DNA of 23,806 bases from the NCBI RefSeq assembly GCF_946222045.1, contig NZ_CAMILN010000027.1, positions 1-23,806 of the forward strand, given 5' to 3'. This DNA comes from an uncultured Peptoniphilus sp. (GTDB taxonomy: Bacteria > Bacillota > Clostridia > Tissierellales > Peptoniphilaceae). Shown here in pieces: positions 7,126 through 14,175 of the stretch. Numbering within the stretch: position 1 is the stretch's first letter; each line of letters opens with the position of its first letter. A model generated the notes under the pieces. The model saw only the letters and a program-made list of their open reading frames with translations. It did not search any database and was not told the origin of the DNA. The position numbers and the translations under genes were made by a program.

Positions 7126-7827
7126 ATGAAAATATTATTAGATGCAGACGGTTCGCCAGTTAGAAAAATAGTTGAAGACCTCTCAAAGAAATATGGAGCA
7201 AGACTTATCACTGTGAAAAATTATAGCCAAGGCTTCACCCCTTCCTATGGTCAAGTGGTTGATGTTGACGTCACAAAAGAAGCTGCTGATATTTACATCG
7301 CCAACCAGGCAAGAGAGGGTGATCTTGTCATCACTAACGACAGGGGGCTTGCTTCTCTTGGTCTATCCAAGGGAGCCAGGGTCCTGGACTTTCAAGGTGA
7401 ATTTGTAGACGATGACAACATCATGGTCCTTCTTGCCAGCCGCCACTTCAACAAGAAGATGAGAGATAGGAATATTTTTTCTAATATACCTAAGAGAGAA
7501 AAATCACTGGACCAGGATTTTTATAGGTCCTTAGATAAATTTTTGGAGGGAATAAATATGTTGACACTTTTTGTTTCAAGCCTTTGCCCAGATTGTCCAC
7601 CGGCAATAGAGGAAATTAAAAAGAAGGATATAAAGTGCGAGATTGTAGATATAACTTCTTCAATGGCAAGTCTCAAGAAATTTTTAAAAGAGAGAGACTT
7701 CTCAGATGCCTTTGATGAAATTGTAGAAGAAAATAGGGTTGGAGTCCCTTGCCTAATGCGTGATGACGAGTTTTTCTTCTTCGATGGAGATTTAGATGAA
7801 TTTTTAGGAGGCCAAAATGGAATTTAA
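7126..7827 (+). CDS. DUF188 (YaiI/YqxD) protein fused to a glutaredoxin-like domain
   Basis: Residues 1-144 match the YaiI/YqxD (DUF188, UPF0178) family, a PIN-like fold of unknown function: MKILLDADGSPV, VITNDRGLASLGLSKGARVLDF, and RHFNKKMRDR near the end. Family members are usually about 145-150 residues, yet this frame continues to 233. Residues 145-233 look like a small glutaredoxin or thioredoxin-fold domain: LTLFVSSLCPDCPP with a CPDC pair (Cys154, Cys157), an alternating strand/helix pattern, and VGVPCLM at the place of the cis-proline loop. Met145 (7558) is itself preceded by GGAGGG eight bases upstream, so the second domain may also be made separately. No strong ribosome binding site precedes the first ATG. 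The end overlaps the nitroreductase start by 11 bases. A redox partnership with that flavoprotein is plausible but inferred. Confidence 0.82.
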   Translation: MKILLDADGSPVRKIVEDLSKKYGARLITVKNYSQGFTPSYGQVVDVDVTKEAADIYIANQAREGDLVITNDRGLASLGLSKGARVLDFQGEFVDDDNIMVLLASRHFNKKMRDRNIFSNIPKREKSLDQDFYRSLDKFLEGINMLTLFVSSLCPDCPPAIEEIKKKDIKCEIVDITSSMASLKKFLKERDFSDAFDEIVEENRVGVPCLMRDDEFFFFDGDLDEFLGGQNGI

Positions 7828-8362
7828 AGAATTTATAGACTTAGCAAAAGTTAGACAGTCCTGCAGGTCCTATGACCCCGACAGGGAAGTTGAAGCTGAA
7901 AAGCTTGATGCCTGCCTTGAAGCCATGAAGCTTTCGCCTTCTGCTTGCAACGCCCAGCCTTATTTTTATTACATCGTAAAGGGTGACCAAGCCAAAAATG
8001 TTAGAGACCTCTTGCAACTAGGCAAGATGAATTCCTTCGCCAAGGATGTAAATGCCTTTGCAGTGGTTACAGAAGAAAATTACAATCTTTCTGCCAAACT
8101 CGGTTCCTCTGTAAAGGACCAAGACTACAAGTCCATTGACATAGGAATCTCAGCTGCATATTTTACAGCACAAGCAACAAGCCTTGGACTTTCAACTTGC
8201 ATAATGGGTTGGTTCGACGAAGAAAAACTCCAAAAGTACCTTGGCACCAAGTCGAGAATTAGACTTGTTATATCTATAGGCTACGCAAAAGATGACACAA
8301 TTCGTGAGAAAAAAAGAAAATCTTCTGACGCAATTTATAAAATAGTATCAGAAGATAAATAA
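7817..8362 (+). CDS. Nitroreductase-family flavoprotein (intact copy)
   Basis: This 181-residue protein belongs to the FMN-dependent NAD(P)H nitroreductase-like family. N-terminal RQSCRSYDPDREV (about 13-25) corresponds to the FMN-phosphate-binding Arg/Ser motif. SPSACNAQPYFYYIV (about 40-54) is the typical SPSxxNxQPW-like segment, GISAAYFTAQATSLGLSTC is the family helix, and IMGWFDEEKLQKYL and ISIGYA follow. AGGAGG precedes the ATG, which overlaps the previous gene by 11 bases, so the two are probably translated together. The physiological substrate is not predictable. From base 7886 onward its sequence is duplicated exactly at 11935-12444. Confidence 0.92.
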   Translation: MEFKEFIDLAKVRQSCRSYDPDREVEAEKLDACLEAMKLSPSACNAQPYFYYIVKGDQAKNVRDLLQLGKMNSFAKDVNAFAVVTEENYNLSAKLGSSVKDQDYKSIDIGISAAYFTAQATSLGLSTCIMGWFDEEKLQKYLGTKSRIRLVISIGYAKDDTIREKKRKSSDAIYKIVSEDK

Positions 8363-8395
8363 ATTTATGACTAGGTCTTGTGGCCTAGTTTTTTT
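7886..8395 (+). repeat. Direct repeat, left copy (510 bp)
   Basis: Every base from 7886 to 8395 recurs at 11935-12444, an offset of 4049, with no mismatch found by eye. The repeat holds codon 24 onward of the nitroreductase gene plus its terminator. Left of it the two copies are related but diverged; right of it both enter the 3' end of LuxR-type regulator genes that differ from each other. Confidence 0.95.
8370..8395 (+). terminator. Terminator after the intact nitroreductase gene
   Basis: ACTAGGTC and GGCCTAGT form an 8-bp stem (one G-U) with loop TTGT, followed by seven T residues. It lies between convergent genes. Confidence 0.88.
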
Positions 8396-8396
8396 A

Positions 8397-8663
8397 TTAC
8401 ATAAGGGGCCTGAGATAGCCCATCTCAAGGGCAATCTTGCAGGCCTCAATGGTGTTCTTGGCACCAAGCTTGGCGTAAATATTAAAAAACATAGCTATTG
8501 TTAAATATCTAATAAAGGAGAATACATTGCCTACAATAGGCATATCTACACTTGTTGCTAGCTGCAATGCAGCCACTATATCCATAGCTGGATATAGTAT
8601 ATATATAATTATCAAAAAAACAAACTTTTTTACCTCTATTTGCAATAAATCTGTAATTTTCAT
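8397..8663 (-). pseudogene. Chimeric remnant: ABC-exporter-like N-terminus joined to a LuxR-type regulator C-terminus
   Basis: The frame encodes 88 residues from ATG 8663 (AAAAGG ten bases upstream; a TTG at 8672 is an alternative start). Residues about 1-60 are hydrophobic (KKFVFLIIIYILYP, then SVDMPIVGNVFSFIRYL) and resemble the first two membrane helices of a type I ABC exporter, which is a tentative reading. From NIYAKLGAKN (8483-8397) the sequence matches the last 29 residues of the response regulator at 12444 (NIYGKLGAKN). That tail is distinctly richer in G+C than the rest. Neither half is complete, so this is best seen as a recombination junction; whether it makes a stable membrane peptide is unknown. 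Confidence 0.7.
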
Positions 8664-8677
8664 AATATTCAAGCCTT

Positions 8678-10624
8678 TTAAATTTGCCTATCCACCATTT
8701 TAGTTTTCTCTGTCTTCAACAAACAAACTATTACAGTAATAAAGATACATATTATAATAAAAAATATATTTAAATATAGACACACTTTAATTGGAAGATT
8801 TGCTCCTATAGTAATTTCATTTATACTAAATTCCTTGGTAAATTTAACCAACATTATAGAAATTACCATAATTATCATAATATCGGCGGAAAAAATAGTA
8901 GCCAGAATTTCTACTAAATTTTCTAGAATTATTTCCCCTCTAGTAAAGCCCATTCTAAATAATAATTTAAAATCATCTTCTTTAAAAGAAATTAAAGATA
9001 TTATGTTTTGAGCAATAATTACTAATGCTAAAATCATGCAAGGAAAATAAAGAAATTTTATTGTTTCAAATTCATGATTAGAAAAATTTTTCAAATATTC
9101 ATTTACATCTTCTGAACCTTTTAAAACTCTCGCATTAGGTAAAATTTTTAGAACTTCCTTTTCCAATTCGAGTTTTCCAAGACTTAAGTTATTTATGTAA
9201 ATCTTATTGTTTATCTTGTCGAGACCTGGCAAAAATTCATTAGTATTGTAGTCAAGATATATTTTAGGCAATAGAAGATACGGTACGGATCCAAAAACTG
9301 CAACTACCTCATATGTCTTCTCTTCTCCATTATAATATGTAATTTTTATTTCATCTCCAAGTTCATAATCATTACTTGCACCAATCTTATTTTTAGATAT
9401 ATCATCTATACTTCCTGCCTCGAGGTCTAAATTAACCATAAGACTCTTATCATTGATGTAATTAACTCCTACATAATGATCATCTTCTGCAGCATCATAA
9501 TAGCTTAAAGTGTTTGTAATTATTAAATCTTGTGTACCCTTAATCTCTAATAGCTTTTCTTGAGCATAAGCATCTATTTTTGTTGGATTTATAATGGCAT
9601 ATATCCCTTCTCCCATTTTCTTATTTTGAGCATTATACTCTCTATTCATCCTTACTACACTTGCCTCTGAAAAAAGTGCAAAAATTGAAGGTATTATAAC
9701 TGCTAAAAGAATGGGTGTGGCAAGCGAAAGATTTTTTTGTGTATTCATTAAAACTCGACCTCTACAATAAGAAGCTAATGCCGAATTTTTTAACACCAAG
9801 ACTTTTGCTATTAAACTAGAAAATTTCGGAATCAATATAGGGGCCACAATTATAACAAGAGCTATCGCTAAAGCTCCAACTCCTTGAATATCTATTATAG
9901 TCCCTGTTTCTACCGGCTTAATTAAAGTATAATATAGAAATATGAAAAATAATATTAAACCAATAATAGCTCTTAGAATAATATTTCTCTTGCTAAGAGT
10001 TGCTATCTCGTTTGATTTAATAAATAGATCTATAGGTCTTGTCTTTATAACATTTATGCTTGCTGTTAAACTTGCTATAATAACCATAACAAAAATAGCT
10101 AATAAACTTATTACGCTAGATTGTAATCCTGGTCTTAGATTAACCATTAAAAGACTATCATATCCTGGCTTGAAAATAGAATAAAAGAAAAACTTTACAT
10201 AAGCTTTTATAAAAAATCTAGACAAAAATATTCCAAGAATCGAAGCTATAATATTTAAAATTAAAGTTCTAAATAAAAGAATTTCAATAATCTCCTTATT
10301 ATTTAGACTATTAAGTTTTAAAAGAGCCCAATCTTTATCTTCCTGCTTTATTGAAAAATAAATTGTCCCTATTAAAAGTAAAAATCCAAAAAATAAAATC
10401 ATTAAAAATTGAAGTTGAGATCCATTCACTATATCTCCAAGTATAAGATTATTTTTTTTTCTATTAAATGTAGAAAAAATTAAATCATTATTTGGGTTTA
10501 ATGTAGCCAAATACCACGCAGATGTTAAACTTAGAGTTATAGAGATTAAGGTCATAGATAAAAACATCCATAAGTTAACTAGCTTATTTTTCCAAATCAT
10601 CCTTATAGCAATTTTTACTTTCAT
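8678..10624 (-). CDS. FtsX/BceB-like ABC transporter permease
   Basis: This 648-residue membrane protein shows about ten membrane segments: one at about 17-40, three more before about 190, then about 215-235, 245-265 and 300-320, and three near the C-terminus. A large extracytoplasmic domain lies at about 320-525. This is the layout of BceB-type permeases, which with a LolD-like ATPase remove or sense cell-wall-targeting peptides such as bacitracin and lantibiotics. Its ATG follows the ATPase stop by one base, so the two subunits are translationally coupled. Base composition is markedly more AT-rich than in the flanking operons, which suggests transfer. No sensor kinase is encoded in the block itself. 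Substrate is unknown. Confidence 0.85.
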   Translation of the reverse strand: MKVKIAIRMIWKNKLVNLWMFLSMTLISITLSLTSAWYLATLNPNNDLIFSTFNRKKNNLILGDIVNGSQLQFLMILFFGFLLLIGTIYFSIKQEDKDWALLKLNSLNNKEIIEILLFRTLILNIIASILGIFLSRFFIKAYVKFFFYSIFKPGYDSLLMVNLRPGLQSSVISLLAIFVMVIIASLTASINVIKTRPIDLFIKSNEIATLSKRNIILRAIIGLILFFIFLYYTLIKPVETGTIIDIQGVGALAIALVIIVAPILIPKFSSLIAKVLVLKNSALASYCRGRVLMNTQKNLSLATPILLAVIIPSIFALFSEASVVRMNREYNAQNKKMGEGIYAIINPTKIDAYAQEKLLEIKGTQDLIITNTLSYYDAAEDDHYVGVNYINDKSLMVNLDLEAGSIDDISKNKIGASNDYELGDEIKITYYNGEEKTYEVVAVFGSVPYLLLPKIYLDYNTNEFLPGLDKINNKIYINNLSLGKLELEKEVLKILPNARVLKGSEDVNEYLKNFSNHEFETIKFLYFPCMILALVIIAQNIISLISFKEDDFKLLFRMGFTRGEIILENLVEILATIFSADIMIIMVISIMLVKFTKEFSINEITIGANLPIKVCLYLNIFFIIICIFITVIVCLLKTEKTKMVDRQI

Positions 10625-10625
10625 C

Positions 10626-11360
10626 TTAATCTTTCCCTCCTAATTTCTTGTTTTCTTCAAGATCTGTAAAAATTTCTAAAATCTCTCCGATGCTTGGCTT
10701 ATTAATTTCTTGACTAATCTGACCATCAAGCAAAAATAGTACTCTGTCCATTTGAATCGCTACGTTAGGGTCGTGTGTTACAACTATAGTGCTTGTACCT
10801 ATATCATTCAGCTTTTTTATTTCCTTCAAAACATTGTAAGAAGAATTGGTATCCAGTGCCCCTGTAGGTTCGTCTGCAAAAATAAGGTCTGGTTTAAATA
10901 AAAGGGCCCTGGCTATGGCAACTTTTTGTCGTTGACCACCAGACAATTCTGCTGGATAAGACTTCTCTTTACCACTTAAATTTAAAAGATCCAAAGTTTC
11001 TTTTAATTCTTTCATATTTAGTCTTTTTTTGATAAGACTATTTTTCAACTCAATGTTTTCTTCTACATTTAAGACAGGAATTAAGTTAATATCCTGAAAT
11101 ATAAAGTCAAAATTTTTTCTATACAATTCATTTAACTTTTTCGAGGAAAGTGTTCTAATATCTTTGTTTAAAAATAAAATCTCTCCCTTACTAGCCCTTA
11201 TCATTCCACATAAACAATAAAGAAGAGTAGACTTTCCTGAACCAGAAGGTCCCATAATTGCAATTGACTCGGCTTTTTTTAATGATAAAGATATATCTTT
11301 TAAAGTATAATTTTTCCCATCAAAAGAATGAAAAAGATTTTTTACATTAATAACATCCAT
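10626..11360 (-). CDS. BceA/LolD/MacB-type ABC transporter ATPase
   Basis: This ATPase of 244 residues drives the adjacent FtsX-like permease. All nucleotide-binding motifs are intact: Walker A GPSGSGKS (37-44), Q-loop Gln89 in FIFQDINL, signature LSGGQRQ (139-145), Walker B with catalytic Glu in LIFADEP, D-loop TGALD, and His196 in VVTHDP. The ATG at 11360 is chosen because GGAG lies eight bases upstream and the family starts with a short strand before the nucleotide domain. An earlier ATG at 11408 would have to read through the arms of a terminator-like hairpin. The gene is AT-rich like its permease partner and is preceded by a structured leader. Confidence 0.92.
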   Translation of the reverse strand: MDVINVKNLFHSFDGKNYTLKDISLSLKKAESIAIMGPSGSGKSTLLYCLCGMIRASKGEILFLNKDIRTLSSKKLNELYRKNFDFIFQDINLIPVLNVEENIELKNSLIKKRLNMKELKETLDLLNLSGKEKSYPAELSGGQRQKVAIARALLFKPDLIFADEPTGALDTNSSYNVLKEIKKLNDIGTSTIVVTHDPNVAIQMDRVLFLLDGQISQEINKPSIGEILEIFTDLEENKKLGGKD

Positions 11361-11383
11361 ATAATCATCTCCATTTGTAATAA

Positions 11384-11422
11384 AAGACCTCCTAAAATTA
11401 TATTTCACTTTAAGGAGGTCTT
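11384..11422 (-). terminator. Terminator-like hairpin in the ABC transporter leader
   Basis: On the minus strand AAGACCTCCT (11422-11413) pairs perfectly with AGGAGGTCTT (11393-11384), 10 bp, with three more pairs inside after one mismatch, followed by TTATT. It lies 24 bases before the ATPase start with no gene directly upstream, so it is better explained as an attenuator than as the end of another gene. Its right arm also resembles a strong ribosome binding site that would be hidden when paired. Confidence 0.65.
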
Positions 11423-11427
11423 ACTGT

Positions 11428-11489
11428 TTAATAGTTTCTTTCGTAATTCAAGGCTAATCACAAGCAATAACTATTAACTTTTTAGCCTT
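11428..11489 (-). ncRNA. Candidate pseudoknot leader RNA upstream of the ABC transporter
   Basis: On the minus strand four segments occur in H-type pseudoknot order: AAGGCTAA (11489-11482), TTAATAGTT (11477-11469), TTAGCCTT (11457-11450) and AACTATTAA (11436-11428). The first pairs perfectly with the third (8 bp) and the second with the fourth (9 bp). Loops are 4, 11 and 13 bases. A terminator hairpin follows five bases later. A -10-like TATACT at 11504-11499 would start transcription a few bases before the first stem. I do not recognise a known riboswitch class. The pairings are seen; the regulatory role is inferred. Confidence 0.5.
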
Positions 11490-11496
11490 TCAAGTA

Positions 11497-11510
11497 ATAG
11501 TATACACTAT
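11497..11510 (-). promoter_or_regulatory. Possible -10 box inside a small dyad, ABC transporter promoter
   Basis: TATACT (11504-11499) lies within ATAGT-gtat-ACTAT, a 5-bp inverted repeat. No good -35 is found at 16-19 bases. Placement relies mainly on its position just upstream of the candidate leader structure. Confidence 0.35.
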
Positions 11511-11880
11511 CGTTTATATCAGTAATAATTATTTGCACATAATGCTTATTGAACTTCTAGTATTGCAACTATTGCTTTGACTAGATTTTCTAGAAACTAC
11601 TTTACTTTCGTTAGCCTTCATTTCTTGTAGTTTTAGTATTTTAGCTGACATTATATTTAGGCAAAAACAAAAGGTTCTCCTGCCTTTTGAACTTTTATGA
11701 AAAAATCGCTAATATCGTACATATATTCCAAATATTTAAAGTCCATAATATCCACGGCTAAACCCCTATCTTGTAAACTTTTTCATTAGTATTTTTCAAC
11801 TTGAGAATACTACCTTATTTAATTTTTGTCAATTATTATTTTAAATCTTTATTCAATTTTATGTAGAGGCTATAATTGTT
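11511..11880. other. AT-rich intergenic DNA with a possible decayed coding fragment
   Basis: There is no intact gene here. On the minus strand an open stretch from 11785 to the stop at 11659-11657 could encode a short tail reading in part VDIMDFKYLEYMYDISDFF and ending KAGEPFVFA. From GTG 11755 it would be 32 residues with no evident ribosome binding site. The residue mix looks protein-like and may be the C-terminal remnant of a lost gene, but I cannot assign a family. Confidence 0.3.
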
Positions 11881-12411
11881 GAGAGATCAAATACAAAAAA
11901 TAGAGAGTCATGTAGGGACTATGACCCAGATAGAGAAGTTGAAGCTGAAAAGCTTGATGCCTGCCTTGAAGCCATGAAGCTTTCGCCTTCTGCTTGCAAC
12001 GCCCAGCCTTATTTTTATTACATCGTAAAGGGTGACCAAGCCAAAAATGTTAGAGACCTCTTGCAACTAGGCAAGATGAATTCCTTCGCCAAGGATGTAA
12101 ATGCCTTTGCAGTGGTTACAGAAGAAAATTACAATCTTTCTGCCAAACTCGGTTCCTCTGTAAAGGACCAAGACTACAAGTCCATTGACATAGGAATCTC
12201 AGCTGCATATTTTACAGCACAAGCAACAAGCCTTGGACTTTCAACTTGCATAATGGGTTGGTTCGACGAAGAAAAACTCCAAAAGTACCTTGGCACCAAG
12301 TCGAGAATTAGACTTGTTATATCTATAGGCTACGCAAAAGATGACACAATTCGTGAGAAAAAAAGAAAATCTTCTGACGCAATTTATAAAATAGTATCAG
12401 AAGATAAATAA
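11881..12411 (+). pseudogene. 5'-truncated nitroreductase-family copy
   Basis: From 11935 to the stop this copy is identical to the intact gene at 7817-8362. Upstream, the frame remains open back to 11845 and still reads NRESCRDYDPDREVEAEK (compare VRQSCRSYDPDREVEAEK), so homology continues but is diverged. It then loses similarity, and no ATG, GTG or TTG occurs in frame. The first usable start is ATG 11974, which would give a 145-residue product lacking 36 N-terminal residues, including the Arg-Ser FMN-phosphate-binding motif. The composite of a diverged 5' edge and an identical body suggests recombination or gene conversion. It is probably not a functional enzyme. Confidence 0.82.
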
Positions 12412-12444
12412 ATTTATGACTAGGTCTTGTGGCCTAGTTTTTTT
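11935..12444 (+). repeat. Direct repeat, right copy (510 bp)
   Basis: This is the exact partner of 7886-8395 in the same orientation. Together the copies bracket about 3.5 kb of very AT-rich DNA carrying the BceAB-like transporter. Perfect identity, synonymous sites included, points to a recent event or to continuing conversion between the copies. Confidence 0.95.
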
Positions 12445-12445
12445 T
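12419..12445 (+). terminator. Terminator, duplicated copy
   Basis: This is the same 8-bp hairpin as at 8370-8395, here with eight T residues. It separates the truncated nitroreductase copy from the convergent response regulator gene, whose stop codon overlaps the T-run. Confidence 0.85.
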
Positions 12446-13037
12446 ATATAATTGGATCAATGTATCCCAATTCAATAGCAATATTATAAGCTTCAATAGC
12501 ATTCTTAGCACCAAGTTTTCCATAAATATTTGCAAGGTGGTTGTAGAGGGTCCTTTCACTTATGTAGAGTTTGTCAGCAATTTCTTTTTTGGTCAAACCA
12601 CTTAGGACTTCTCTTAAAATCTCTTCCTCCCTCTTAGTCAAAGACTCAATTATTTTTTCTTCTTCAATAAAGGAAGTTTTTTCATCTCTATAGACTCTTT
12701 CCAACCTTTTTATGACTTCATCTACATCTAGGGACTTGTTCAGAAAATCTCTGGCACCCTTTTCTAGGGCAAGCCTCTTGTAATTTACCATGTCATAGGA
12801 AGTTAAAATCACAATCTTTTTATTTTTATCCTTCTCATTAATCCTATCTAAGATGTCAAAGCCCGTCTCCTCTTCCTTGAGATTTATGTCCAAGAGGACG
12901 ATGTCATAGTCTCCTTCCACTTCCTCATAAAATTTTTTTATGTCGCTGGTGTAGGTGCAAGAAATCCCCCTCTCTTCCAAAAGGACTTTCAGGCTCTCGC
13001 CAAAAATTTTGTGGTCATCTAATAAAAGAATTTTCAT
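12444..13037 (-). CDS. NarL/FixJ-family response regulator
   Basis: This 197-residue transcription regulator is activated by phosphorylation from the kinase encoded just upstream. The receiver domain (about 1-115) shows Asp7 and Asp8 (LLLDDH), phospho-acceptor Asp50 (VLLDINL), Thr79 (VILTSYD) and Lys101. The LuxR-type helix-turn-helix (about 133-190) reads LTKREEEILREVLSGLTKKE and then IADKLYISERTLYNHLANIY. Its start overlaps the kinase gene end by 23 bases. The last 30 or so codons are noticeably more AT-rich than the rest, whereas a related tail with ordinary composition sits at 8397-8483, so the 3' end may have been exchanged. The likely target is the ABC transporter operon of which it is the last gene. 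Confidence 0.93.
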   Translation of the reverse strand: MKILLLDDHKIFGESLKVLLEERGISCTYTSDIKKFYEEVEGDYDIVLLDINLKEEETGFDILDRINEKDKNKKIVILTSYDMVNYKRLALEKGARDFLNKSLDVDEVIKRLERVYRDEKTSFIEEEKIIESLTKREEEILREVLSGLTKKEIADKLYISERTLYNHLANIYGKLGAKNAIEAYNIAIELGYIDPII

Positions 13038-14175
13038 CTCTGTACCTTCTTATTTTTATTTTCGTGTAAAGACTTCCTTCCCTGTCCTCATAGGAAATTT
13101 CCCCTTCCTTAGATGTCACAAGGACCTTCAAAAGGAGGACACCCTTCTTTGAGTCCTCAATGTTCTTGAAGTCTTCCTCTCTCATGCCGTCACTTTCAAC
13201 TTCCATAACAATAAAGTCCTCATCTTCATAAAGCCTATAAAAAATATAGGAAGCCTCTGAATGCTTGTAGATGTTGTTGACAAGCTCCTTTGTAATAGTT
13301 GATATGAGCCTAATTTCTTCCTTGCTTGTAGTACCTCTTAGGGTCTCAGAAATTTTCTGGTCTATCTTAGTTTTCTTCTCTGGATAGAGGCTGGCAAGAT
13401 TTTCAAAAACTCCCTGAATATTTTCTTCTATACCAAAGTCCTCAAAGAGCCTAGTTTGATAGAACTTCATAATTTCCCTAAGCCTTCCATTTAGGTTTGT
13501 AAGAATGTCTCCTGCCAGGTCCACTCTTGGTTCTCTCAGGCTCAAATAGTTTTTGGCAGCAAAAATATCTTGGAGGACTTCATCATGGATGAGCCTTGCA
13601 AAGTTCTCACGTTCCTCACCAAGATATTCTGACATATAAAAAAGTTTAAAGACTTCTTCATAGACATCTTCCCTATCCTTTAAAAAAAGAAAAAACAATA
13701 GACAGTAAGCAAAGAATATTATTTGATAGAAAATATGGATCACAGGTCCATCAAGGTCAAGGAGATAAATAATCCCTGTAAAGACAAGGAGAAGGACAAA
13801 GACAGCGACTTGGGTCATCTTCTTAGAAACTGGAAGGACACTAATGTATCTAGCCCTATCAACCTTTAGGTTTTTCTTTATATAAAATAGACTTGTTACA
13901 AGCCCTAGACCTATAAAAATTATTGGATTTAAATTTTTATTGAGAGCCAGGGCAAAAAATAAAAATGAAATAGAAATAAAGACTCCATGACTTTTTTTGT
14001 CTTCACTCTTACTTATCTCTGTGTGAATAAAGCCGTAAATAGTCCCTATAATTAAAAGGCTCATTAGGTTCATGAAGGCTTGGTTTTCTATTAGGTCTCC
14101 CACCTTATAGAGCCAGGCCCAATAAAATATTAGGGCAAGTTGGCAAATTATGATTTTTAAAATTCTCTTCCCCAT
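13015..14175 (-). CDS. Sensor histidine kinase (HisKA_3/NarX-type)
   Basis: This 386-residue membrane kinase is the partner of the NarL-type regulator downstream. About six to seven hydrophobic segments fill residues 5-165 with little extracellular sequence, so it may sense through its membrane part or through the associated transporter. The phospho-acceptor is His197 in NFARLIHDEVLQDIF. The ATP-binding N-box is TKELVNNIYKHSEAS (Asn300, Asn301). The later glycine-rich box is weak (DSKKGVLLLKV), which departs from the usual GxGL pattern. ATG 14175 overlaps the TGA of the preceding membrane-subunit gene (TGATG), indicating translational coupling; a TTG one codon earlier is less likely. Confidence 0.9.
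   Translation of the reverse strand: MGKRILKIIICQLALIFYWAWLYKVGDLIENQAFMNLMSLLIIGTIYGFIHTEISKSEDKKSHGVFISISFLFFALALNKNLNPIIFIGLGLVTSLFYIKKNLKVDRARYISVLPVSKKMTQVAVFVLLLVFTGIIYLLDLDGPVIHIFYQIIFFAYCLLFFLFLKDREDVYEEVFKLFYMSEYLGEERENFARLIHDEVLQDIFAAKNYLSLREPRVDLAGDILTNLNGRLREIMKFYQTRLFEDFGIEENIQGVFENLASLYPEKKTKIDQKISETLRGTTSKEEIRLISTITKELVNNIYKHSEASYIFYRLYEDEDFIVMEVESDGMREEDFKNIEDSKKGVLLLKVLVTSKEGEISYEDREGSLYTKIKIRRYRDENSFIR

Noticed and set aside
11361..11408. Earlier ATG (11408) for the ABC ATPase
   Set aside because: The extension would be read across a terminator-like hairpin, adds residues atypical for the family, and a better-placed GGAG serves ATG 11360.
8396..11934. Composite transposon or integrative element
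   Set aside because: No transposase, recombinase, terminal inverted repeats or target-site duplication is seen; the repeats are nitroreductase gene sequence.
11974..12411. A functional 145-residue nitroreductase
   Set aside because: ATG 11974 is an internal methionine of the intact gene, no ribosome binding site precedes it, and the FMN-phosphate-binding N-terminus is missing.
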